A stretch of DNA of 35,146 nt. Origin: Chlamydiota bacterium. Lineage in GTDB: Bacteria; Chlamydiota; Chlamydiia; Chlamydiales; Parachlamydiaceae. Of this stretch, positions 25,608-33,800 are shown one piece after another (the stretch's first letter is position 1; every line of letters starts with the position of its first letter). The stretch spans positions 1-35,146 of the forward strand of contig JABDAE010000015.1 in assembly GCA_013289325.1 (NCBI GenBank), in the 5' to 3' direction. The notes beneath the pieces were generated by a model that had not been told where the DNA came from, did no database searches, and saw only the letters and a list, made by a program, of their open reading frames with translations. The translations under genes were made by a program, and so were the position numbers.

Positions 25608-26276
25608 TTATTTAAAAAAATGAGTAGCCACTTGGTTTGCTTTTCTATAAATTTGAAATGCTGAACCATAGTATAGGAACGTCATATCGTGAGGGTGTTG
25701 GAAAGCACAAGGCGTTTGACCAAATTTCGCATGGACTAACACTTGTTCTGCCGTCACTTTAGTGACAAGGGCCGCATGGGTCATTTTTCCTTTTTTAGAG
25801 TAGAGTATAATGTCGTTTTCTTGCATTGGTAATGCAGCTTCTTTAAATCCTTTTACCTCTAAAAACTGAAGATAATAATGTAAAAAGGCTCGCGCTCCGT
25901 TATCAGGTGAGGAAGCAATAAGATCGCTAAGTTCGCCTATATCCAAACCAAATTTATGGATGGCGTAAATAAAACAGTCGGTGATTGGAAGGGGTAGTTT
26001 TACTGCCTCTGGAATAAATCCATGCATGGTTTGTAAATGCATAGGAACTACTTTCTCCATTATAATCTGTTCTATAGAAGGTATGCCAAGAATATTTTCA
26101 TTGATAATCACAGTATCTATGTTTAAATATTTTGTTAGAATGCGAGCCTTAATCTGCTGGGTTTCTTCATTTGCCAAGGTAATAGATTCAAGGAATTTGC
26201 TTAAGTCTTTGGTGGTGACATTGAGCACGCGTACATCCTTTTCCTGGAGCTTCCCTAAAATTACAACGGTTGCCAA
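25608..26276 (-). CDS. NlpC/P60-like (papain-fold) protein, probably missing its true start
   Basis: The open frame encodes 222 residues. C101 in LPITDCFIYAIHKFG, then ENDIILYSKKGKMTHAALVT with H167, and LVHAKFG (H182) follow the cysteine...GD(L/I)..F/Y...H(A/V)G(L/I) order of NlpC/P60-type cysteine hydrolases. The assignment is by pattern only. The frame opens with TTG at 26276, 17 bases after the nearest ribosome site and preceded by an in-frame TGA. A 30-codon frame with its own ribosome site and promoter ends right there (26291-26383). A one-base (-1) shift at its GAA codon would fuse the two, so this is probably one gene with a frameshift. Confidence 0.55.
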   Translation of the reverse strand: MATVVILGKLQEKDVRVLNVTTKDLSKFLESITLANEETQQIKARILTKYLNIDTVIINENILGIPSIEQIIMEKVVPMHLQTMHGFIPEAVKLPLPITDCFIYAIHKFGLDIGELSDLIASSPDNGARAFLHYYLQFLEVKGFKEAALPMQENDIILYSKKGKMTHAALVTKVTAEQVLVHAKFGQTPCAFQHPHDMTFLYYGSAFQIYRKANQVATHFFK

Positions 26277-26290
26277 TTTGTGTAAAAAGT

Positions 26291-26383
26291 TTATCTCCTT
26301 TCAAGTTGCGCGGCTTTTGTAGTATCGCGTGTATAAACTGTAGAACTATTAGAGCTGGTAACTATTGAAGTTTCTGCTGCCAT
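26291..26383 (-). CDS. 30-residue frame, likely the N-terminus of the NlpC-like gene
   Basis: ATG with AGGAG 6 bases upstream begins a serine/threonine-rich peptide (MAAETSIVTSSNSSTVYTRD, ending LERR). Its stop is 14 bases before the first codon of the NlpC-like frame. A -1 shift at GAA would continue into that frame through KEINFLHKLATVV. It could instead be a leader peptide coupled to the downstream gene, but the absence of a good start downstream favours a frameshift. The composition resembles the N-termini of the neighbouring presumed secreted proteins. Confidence 0.5.
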   Translation of the reverse strand: MAAETSIVTSSNSSTVYTRDTTKAAQLERR

Positions 26384-26418
26384 TACTTCTCCTGTCAATT
26401 TTTCTATAAAAGCAATAT

Positions 26419-26448
26419 ATTATAATTACATATTAATTTCAACAACAA
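26419..26448 (-). promoter_or_regulatory. promoter for the NlpC-like locus
   Basis: TTGTTG (26443-26448), an 18-base spacer and TATAAT (26419-26424) on the minus strand, about 36 bases before the ATG at 26383. Confidence 0.6.
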
Positions 26449-26465
26449 AGTAAATAACTGGTAAA

Positions 26466-26729
26466 TCACACAACTTTTTTATTAGTTACGAGCATGAGCT
26501 GCTCCATGTTTTTACGCCCATTACATAATCCATCAACCCCTAGGGCATCTTCTGCATATTTTATAATGAAGCCATCAAAAAGCATCATTCCTGTATGCGG
26601 ACAAAGTAAAAGCTTATCACCATAGTGCCTTGCTAAGTTCTTTACATCTTCCTCTGTAAATTTCTTGACTGAAGTGGGTGTTTTACGCAGATTCAAGACT
26701 ACTGCTGATGTATTGGAAAATCTTTGCAT
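26466..26729 (-). CDS. 87-residue hypothetical protein
   Basis: Short protein with a good ribosome site (AAGGAG just before the ATG, with a GGGAGGGG stretch slightly further upstream). It has no signal peptide or membrane helix, and I recognise no family. Features include a basic N-terminal third (RKTPTSVKKF), then KLLLCPHTGMMLFDGFIIKY, and a lysine/valine tail. It is transcribed in the same direction as the NlpC-like gene, 82 bases upstream of that locus, and may belong with it, although that locus has its own promoter. Confidence 0.55.
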   Translation of the reverse strand: MQRFSNTSAVVLNLRKTPTSVKKFTEEDVKNLARHYGDKLLLCPHTGMMLFDGFIIKYAEDALGVDGLCNGRKNMEQLMLVTNKKVV

Positions 26730-26830
26730 AACTCCTTCAATCCCCTCCCAGCGTTTGCCAAAAAAGTGGCTTTAAGGCATAGATTCTGGAGTAAACCTCT
26801 ATAAAATGCAAGGAAATTATGCTTCAAATG

Positions 26831-26856
26831 TATACCGAACGTGATTCAAAAGTTTG
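26831..26856 (+). repeat. TATACCGAA-N5-TTCAAAA-GTTTG motif, copy 3
   Basis: Same two blocks with the same five-base gap as at 10374-10398 and 13440-13464, with one extra G before TTTG, followed by a T-run and GGGGG. Confidence 0.6.
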
Positions 26857-26907
26857 ATTTTTTGGGGGCAAAGTCATGAATTAATCCAAGCAACCAAAAG
26901 CATAATT

Positions 26908-26970
26908 AACGATGGTAACGATGTAACGATATAATGATAAACTTTTTATCATTATATCGTTACCATCGTT
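26908..26970. repeat. 26-bp stem hairpin with an 8-base duplication in one arm
   Basis: The right arm (26945-26970) is perfectly complementary to the left arm (26908-26941) except that the left arm holds GTAACGAT twice in tandem. The loop is three bases (CTT). No T-tract follows on either strand, and it lies between divergent genes, so it is unlikely to be a terminator. It may be a cruciform-forming regulatory or mobile-derived site. Confidence 0.8.
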
Positions 26971-27129
26971 GATCTTGCCGTAAGAGATAACTTTGTTTCT
27001 ATCATGGTCTTTGGCAAACTTTTGAATTTTCTTGGGTATATCTGATTAAGATATTCGCTCTTTAATAGACATAATTATCACTATCCATAAAAACTGCATT
27101 TTTATAACAAAACAACAAAATTCATAAAT

Positions 27130-27159
27130 TTGACATAAATAACAAATTTTACATATAAT
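27130..27159 (+). promoter_or_regulatory. consensus sigma70 promoter of the ankyrin-U-box gene
   Basis: Perfect TTGACA (27130-27135), an 18-base spacer and perfect TATAAT (27154-27159). AGGAG (27173-27177) and ATG (27186) follow closely, giving a short leader. This is the strongest promoter match in the window. Confidence 0.82.
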
Positions 27160-27185
27160 TACTATTAAATACAGGAGCTTTATTT

Positions 27186-30100
27186 ATGTCAGGAAATATA
27201 CGAGAATTAGGTAGCCCCCTTCCTCAAGACCCAAATGCCGCTTATCCCCTACCCTTAAGTGACATAACCGATTCCAGTAAAGAGATGCCGATAGTATTTC
27301 CCACTGGAGCCCCTGCCGAAGAAGTACAGTCAGCCTCTGTTGCAAAAGAGCATACGGTAAGAGAGATCGATCAAGAAGGCCATGATACTCTTCAATCAAC
27401 TGCAGAAAGGATTGACGGTGTGTCAACACCGCTTCTAGGAGAAATGACTAAATCGCAAGAGATAAAGGCACAAGTAAAAATTCACGGGTTAGTAGAAGTC
27501 TTGCATCAAGTGATCACTAACCAACTAAACAATCCAGAATACTATACACAAGATGAGCGCAATGAAATCATGGCAACGCTCGATACCTTTGATTGGATGG
27601 CTGAAGACCCTGAGGGAAAGACTCCTCTCCAAAGAGCAGCTTTTCTTGGCTACGAAGCCGCAATAGACATTATATTAGAGCGACATCCTAGCATTGACAT
27701 CAATCACAAAAACCACTTAGGAAGAACAGCGCTTCATGAAGCGGTGCTTGGAAACCAAAAAGAGCTTGTTTCAAAACTAGTATGTAGTAGGAAAGTTCAG
27801 CAAGATGCAAAAGATAATGAAGGCAACACGGCCTGTCATCTTGCCTGTATAAAAGGAGATGACGCCTTACTGGACACACTCTTAGGTTATAGCGATGTCT
27901 ATTATGACATGCAAAATCATGAGGGCAATACCCCATTGCACTTACTGCTATCTCATGGCCATGGCCATAAAGACGTATGTCTCACGTACCTATCGGCAAT
28001 GGGGCAAGCTAAAAAGAATGGGTTAAGTATTCAAAATAATGAAGGGAAAACACCACTTCACATAGGTGCTTTGTCGGGAAAGATACCTGCAGGCCTGATA
28101 CGAAGAAGTATAGAAACGGATTGGCAAGTGAAAGACCATGAAGGACAAACACCTCTGCAGCTGTTGAAAACACTTGAACGGGAGCAAGCTCACGATATCT
28201 TAGTCGGTTTTGCTCGCAGAGGGTTTTCCTATCAACTCATTACGAGCGCTGGATTGGGACTCAATGTTCACAGTGTAGGCGGTGAAACGCCTTTAATGGC
28301 AGCGGCTTCTGCAGGTAAGCTAGAGTTGGTAACAGCCCTCTTAGACGACCCTTCTATTGATTGGCATGCGACAAATAACAATGAAGTGACAGCTTTGCAT
28401 TACGCTTGCTATGGCGGCTATATAGCCATCTATCGCTTGCTGCTAGAAAAAGGGGTAGGATCAAAAGTCAGCCCTGAAGTCTTAGCAAAACATCCCCTTC
28501 TGATTGATGCACTTAGAAGTGGGGATGTTGAGATGGTGAAGGAAATGCTTAACACAACAACAGTTGACTTTGAGCATCTTACACAAGAGTGGAGGGAACA
28601 AGCAATTCCAGGTCTTGTCAACATTCTTCTAGAACATCACGAACCCGAAATATTGCATGCGCTGCTGCTGACCCCTTATGCTCTGACTGATGAAAATGGG
28701 ATGCTATCAACATCAACTCTTCTTCATTTAGCCATGCGTCAATTGACAACATTGCCCGAGAGTGACTCTGATCTTACAACCAAAGCACTCACAAAACTTT
28801 TCGATATCAACTTAACCTGGGATGTCAAAGATGCAAAAGGAAAAACTCCTTATGAAGTGTCGCTATCGCTACAAAATCCTCAGTTTTTAGAAACATTGTT
28901 TCTCTCTGCTTTGACAAAAGGACGATTAGAGATTGTAAAAGCATGTCTTAAAGAAGAAGTAGACTTAAACAAAGGCAGCCTTAAGATGCGACCGTTCCAT
29001 CTCGCTCTACAAGCTGGGCATGTAAAAGTAGCGCTAGAACTTTTTCGTTCAGGAAAAATCGATGTTGAGGACTGGTACCCAACTCCTAAGTATTTTAACG
29101 ATGTATTGGGATGGACTACCCCCAGAGGTAGTGATGCAGAAGAAACCTTTGCCTTACGAGACGCATTTCAAAAAGAGCTCATGAATGCCAAAGCCCATAG
29201 TACAGGAACAACGCCGCTACATGCTATCATAAGTGATGTAACCTATCATCGTTACCAGCTGCAAACTTTGCTCAAGATCGAGGGCCTTGATTGGAACGTC
29301 AAAGACAAGCTGGGTAGAACACCCTTACATTACGCATTTCTTACGGACCAATTTAACGCAGCAGAAGATCTGCTTTTAAGTGGAAAAACAGACATTTCCG
29401 TTCTCGATAATAGAGAAGAAGGCTGGTTTACATCGCTAAATGACGATGAAAAAGCTACTTTTACGCGAGACCTTCAACGCATTCACAGAAAAATCATCAA
29501 AGAACAATTAAAATTAAGAAATTCAACTATTTTGAAGGAATTGACAGATGCTATAACAGATAAACCGCCGCATGAGATCAGAAATGTGATTTTGCATTTA
29601 AGCGACGATGAAAAAATGATGGTTCTCTTCCCTGAATCTGCGTTTCATAGACCGCTCATCTCTGCAACGCTAAACTTGTTAAGTGAAATGGTCGGAGCAA
29701 ATGACGGATCGATCACGACAACTATTGAAGATGACATGGCAGCACTTACCCCAGTGGAGCTGGCAATTGGAGGGGCAGTAGAAGATTTGAGAGAAAAGAT
29801 CATCCTCCTTCTGCCTGCCATGAATCTAGACCAACAAACGGCTGTAGTGCCTATTTTGCAAGATCAACAATTTGTAGACTTCTTAAGGACATGCCCCCGA
29901 AAAGATCAACGCTTATATCTAGGTCTTGCCACAGTTTCTCAAAGAGAGGCTTTTTTAGAATATATCGATCTTCAGCTCTCTTTACCTCTTCAAGATTTGC
30001 AGGCTAAGATGTTTGTATCTGCAGATTTACTTGATAAAGAGAAGGCTGATGCGGAAAAAGAGGACGCTAAGATCGCTTTCCAAAACCAAGTGTATGGATT

Positions 30101-30515
30101 GACGCAAGAGCTCTCATGGAACAAGCAACATTTCGTAGGGTTAAAGACACAATTATTGAATCAAGAAAGCTCACCACTCTTGCAAAAAATGGTTGAAGAA
30201 AAAATTGAACCAAAAATTGCAGAAATTCGCAAACTAGAAGAGCAATTTGCCATTCTGCAAAAGGCCTTTAATAAAATTACACGCAAAGAAGAAGAGATTC
30301 CAGAGGAATACTTAGACACAATAACTGGCGCTCTAATGGAAGATCCTTACACGCAAATAGGGACTCCAAACACGTTAGATAAAAGCACTTGGGAATCATG
30401 TAATGGCCTCTCCCCTTACACTCAAACTCCGGTTGCCTTCATGGAAGGCAGTCTTGAGCCAAATACCGAGCTAAAAGCAAAAATTGAGGCCTACAAAAAG
30501 AAGCATAAACTGTGA
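27186..30515 (+). CDS. ankyrin-repeat U-box protein, candidate E3 ubiquitin ligase effector
   Basis: 1109 residues. After a ~100-residue polar N-terminus, ankyrin repeats run from about 140 to 425 (motifs such as GKTPLQRAAFLGY, GRTALHEAVLGN, GNTPLHLLLSHG, VTALHYACYGGY). More follow near 560-640 and 674-740 (GTTPLHAIIS, GRTPLHYAFLTD). A helical/coiled-coil stretch (about 945-1035) leads to a C-terminal U-box at 1038-1105: IPEEYLDTITGALMEDPY, a threonine/tryptophan middle, SPYTQTP and LEPNTELKAKIEAY. U-boxes bind E2 enzymes without zinc, and ankyrin repeats bind targets, so the protein could ubiquitinate a chosen host protein. The ATG has AGGAG 8 bases upstream and a consensus promoter. Confidence 0.9.
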   Translation: MSGNIRELGSPLPQDPNAAYPLPLSDITDSSKEMPIVFPTGAPAEEVQSASVAKEHTVREIDQEGHDTLQSTAERIDGVSTPLLGEMTKSQEIKAQVKIHGLVEVLHQVITNQLNNPEYYTQDERNEIMATLDTFDWMAEDPEGKTPLQRAAFLGYEAAIDIILERHPSIDINHKNHLGRTALHEAVLGNQKELVSKLVCSRKVQQDAKDNEGNTACHLACIKGDDALLDTLLGYSDVYYDMQNHEGNTPLHLLLSHGHGHKDVCLTYLSAMGQAKKNGLSIQNNEGKTPLHIGALSGKIPAGLIRRSIETDWQVKDHEGQTPLQLLKTLEREQAHDILVGFARRGFSYQLITSAGLGLNVHSVGGETPLMAAASAGKLELVTALLDDPSIDWHATNNNEVTALHYACYGGYIAIYRLLLEKGVGSKVSPEVLAKHPLLIDALRSGDVEMVKEMLNTTTVDFEHLTQEWREQAIPGLVNILLEHHEPEILHALLLTPYALTDENGMLSTSTLLHLAMRQLTTLPESDSDLTTKALTKLFDINLTWDVKDAKGKTPYEVSLSLQNPQFLETLFLSALTKGRLEIVKACLKEEVDLNKGSLKMRPFHLALQAGHVKVALELFRSGKIDVEDWYPTPKYFNDVLGWTTPRGSDAEETFALRDAFQKELMNAKAHSTGTTPLHAIISDVTYHRYQLQTLLKIEGLDWNVKDKLGRTPLHYAFLTDQFNAAEDLLLSGKTDISVLDNREEGWFTSLNDDEKATFTRDLQRIHRKIIKEQLKLRNSTILKELTDAITDKPPHEIRNVILHLSDDEKMMVLFPESAFHRPLISATLNLLSEMVGANDGSITTTIEDDMAALTPVELAIGGAVEDLREKIILLLPAMNLDQQTAVVPILQDQQFVDFLRTCPRKDQRLYLGLATVSQREAFLEYIDLQLSLPLQDLQAKMFVSADLLDKEKADAEKEDAKIAFQNQVYGLTQELSWNKQHFVGLKTQLLNQESSPLLQKMVEEKIEPKIAEIRKLEEQFAILQKAFNKITRKEEEIPEEYLDTITGALMEDPYTQIGTPNTLDKSTWESCNGLSPYTQTPVAFMEGSLEPNTELKAKIEAYKKKHKL

Positions 30516-30891
30516 GTCCTTTTTGCGTCATTGCAATGAAAAGTTGAGTTTTTATAAACCCTCTCTGCAAATCCCGGTCCAAGCCCCTTCATTAGATTTC
30601 TTTCGAAACTCCATTTGGTCGCTAAAATTGTGCTTTTTGGCATCTTTGCTGCAAAATTTTTCAACCAGGTGTATACACATGCTTTCAAAATTTTGTAGCA
30701 AATCTGCACAAAAATCCCAAATTTTATCAACCAAATGGAGTTTCGAAAGAAGTCTATTTTGTAAGACATCATTTCAACGCGAATTGCTGAGAAAAGCGGA
30801 AGTTTATATTTTACGCTAACAAATTAGTCATTTACAATTGACTCATATTAATATTTATTATACCATCAAGAACTCAACAAGGAGAACGAAT
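30516..30891. other. spacer between the two giant ankyrin genes
   Basis: Mostly occupied by palindrome P2 (30593-30756). A short palindrome, TCATTGCAATGA, lies at about 30529-30540, just after the ankyrin-U-box stop. Open frames here are by-products of the palindrome. An AT-rich stretch (about 30830-30875, with TTTACA, TTGACT and TATACC) probably holds the promoter of the next gene, but no properly spaced pair is clear. Confidence 0.55.
30593..30756. repeat. 164-bp palindromic element P2
   Basis: The terminal 27 bases at each end (starting TAGATTTCTTTCGAAACTCC and ending with its complement) pair with one mismatch. The interior stays imperfectly complementary (AAAATT, TTTGCTGCAAAATTTT) down to a TGTAT/ACACA centre. 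It is almost the same length as P1 but unrelated in sequence. No transposase is present. It may be a non-autonomous mobile element. Confidence 0.8.
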
Positions 30892-33800
30892 ATGCTAGTT
30901 ACCCCAACAAGATTAGAGCCCCAATTAATAAATGCGGCAAGTGCTCCCCCTAGCAATCCCCCTGCTGACCAGACAACTCGCCCTGCTGACCAGGTGACTT
31001 CTGCAGAAGTCTCTTCTGCCTCGGCAATTCCCTGCACCACTTCTGCAGCAATTAAAGAGCCACCTGCTTTGAGAGTGAAATACCAAACTCAGTATGTTCG
31101 ATGCAAGGATCTAGCCTGCGCCCATTTCCAAGGAAGAACGGCAAGCGATTTAACTATCACCCATGAGGGGTCCTTAGAGCTACTTCTCCTCAACAAAGGA
31201 GAAACAGCTTCTAAAGAAGCTACTTCTCCTTTGTCCCTTCATATAGACACATTTGGGTCCATTATTGTTTCACACGAGGAAATGTGGAACACGGTCGCAG
31301 CCGTATTCATGGGAACAATCTTGGTAGACCTTTGTAAGTTAGGTCGTCAAATGGGACCCACCTATCGAACCAGTCACAAGATGAGTGCAAACAATGACGA
31401 GATGACTAGGATAGATATACAAATCGCCATCTTAAAACAGTTGCTTAAAGCCCTTCCAATCATTAAAGAATCTTGGAATGGTAAATTGTCAATAGACCGG
31501 TTCCTAGAGCTTATCACAACGCTGTGCAAGACAGTTAAGAAGAGCGCAGATCAGGGTACTCGCCCATCGCCCGCACAAGTGGCGCCGGGCATTGGACAGC
31601 CCTCACACCAAACATCCATGACGACTTCAACACTTAGACAGCAGCCTGATGTATACAGTCAGACGCCCGTTGCAAACAGAACAGCTGCTGCAGCACCTGA
31701 GCCAGGTACTCCAGCTGCGGCCCTCTTAAATGCGATAACTTCTGGCAATATTGGAACTTGTGAGACGTTGATTAATAGCCACCATCAAGACCAAGAATTT
31801 CAAAAGCATGCAGGATCTGCTCTTTTATTAGCTGCCCAAGCTGGACACGATGCTCTCTGTGAGCTCTTAATAGAAACATTTCCGAAGTGCATCGCACAAA
31901 CGGACGAACAGGGAATAACGCCGTTACATTGGTCAGCATTAAAAGGCATGGTCGCGGTCTGTAGAAAGCTCTTGCAGACAGCAAGCAAAGAAAATAATGA
32001 AGCTGCTGGTAAATTAGTACTCGCTCCCGATATAAACAGCAAGACATCGCTTCACTATGCAGCTGTCAGAGGCCACACATCTGTCTGTCAGATCCTTCTC
32101 GAAGCTGCCCCTCAAGCGGCCTTGTATATCGATATGCAAAGGCGCACAGCGCTCCATCTGGCCGCCTGCGGCAATCATACGGGTGTGTGCCATATGCTGC
32201 TCCAGTGGGCGCCTGCATTGGATATGTCTGTAGACGAAACCCAATCAACAGCATTGCACCTGGCAGCGGCAAGGGGGCAAACAGATGTGTGCATGACACT
32301 ACTTGATATCAACTCGAACTTGATCGGCATCGTCAATGGCAAAGGGCAAACCCCCGTTCAGATTGCAGCAGAATCTGGACGTATTGATCTTTGCCGCCTT
32401 CTACAGGATCGAGTAAGAGTTGCGCCCGTTCAAAGGAGCAAAGCCGCGCTTGCTGCGGCGCAGCTTAGAGAGGCAGAAAGAATTCTGGCAAGAGCTCCGG
32501 GAGACCCTAATTTCGTTAGCAGCGCCTCGTTAGCAGCTGACACTCCGGCAAAATGTACTGCTCCATCCCCGGACCAATTCAACGTGACAACAGGTGGCGC
32601 GCAAGGATTTGAAAAAGCGATAGCAGAGATTGACAGAGGACAAATTCCTAAGCCAGAAGATTGTACGATTGATGCCATTATTAAGCAGATTGAATTACAA
32701 CTAAACCCTCCAAAATGTGGCCCTGAAGAATTGCAACATGGATGTGGAATGGCCGTCATAAAGCGTACAGGTCACCCTGCGAAAGTTTATCTACAAATGT
32801 CTGCAAATGTGGAGCATGACAGATCCCAGGGACGAATGACACCGGCCCTTCTCCGAGTGGTCGTCGACAAGAGCGGCTCGATGAATGAGCCATCAACTCA
32901 AGGTGCAGCTTATACGAGAGATGGCAAGAATACGCGCATGGCCTTGGTAAGAGAATCACTTAAAGCCCTATTGGATGAGTTTAAGGAAACAGATGTCGTC
33001 GGCGTAAGCGAATTTGATTCACAAGCTAAAGAAGTGCAAAAAGCCGCCCCTTTTTCTAAGGAAGAAATGATAAAGACCATTTCAGGGCTACAACCCAATT
33101 TAGGATATGGGAACACGACAAACTTAGAACAAGCACTAATACATAGCATTGCCAAAATCCAAGAGGACCTGACAAAGATGAAAGGAAGTCCGTGTTTTCC
33201 TATTGTGCTCATGTACACGGATGCCCAAGCCAATGAAGCTGAACTTGACCCCGACATACTCAAAAAGCACTTAGACAGAGCCTATAAATCTGGGGTTAAA
33301 TTGATCATTGTTGGCATGGGAGAAGCACGAGGCTTGCGCTTACCTGTTTACGATTCTGGATTTAATCAAGGCTCTGCAGACAAGCTAACACCGAACGGTG
33401 CTTGTTTTTACGTGAGCTCACAAACAGACATGAAGGAATTTACAAGAAATCTATCCTATCGTTTAGAACCCTTTGCAGATCGTGTGATGATCTCTATAAC
33501 GTTAGAGGGTTTAAACCTCAAACTGACGGAGACTTTTGGTGGTGTCATTTCAGAAACTAAAGATGGAGAAACCCATTTGTCAATGAAGATCCCTCTTCTC
33601 TTTTTAGTCCCCTCTTCTGAAGGGGGTGGCGCAACTCTTTTTGAGCTTGTGGAAGAGGTAGAAGCTTGCGACCCCGACGCACGTGAGCAATTATCCATCA
33701 CTCAAAGCAAAATCGCCGCTTTTATTGTCAAAGACTTCAATGGCTTGCTCCATAAATTTAAAGTGGATGACGAGGTGCAAATGCCGGGAATGCCAAAAGT

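Larger units (their letters stand above)
26730..27129. other. gene-free divergent spacer with hairpin and dispersed motif
   Basis: No gene is seen. The spacer holds copy 3 of the TATACCGAA motif (26831-26856) and a large hairpin (26908-26970). The first part must contain the promoter of the 87-residue gene; I see no clear hexamer pair for it. Confidence 0.6.

Noticed and set aside
30484-30819. Open frames on both strands in the spacer between the giant genes
   Set aside because: Mirror-image peptides produced by palindrome P2.
30838-30891. 18-codon upstream extension of the vWA-ankyrin protein
   Set aside because: Starts at TTG without a ribosome site, whereas AGGAGA precedes the ATG at 30892.
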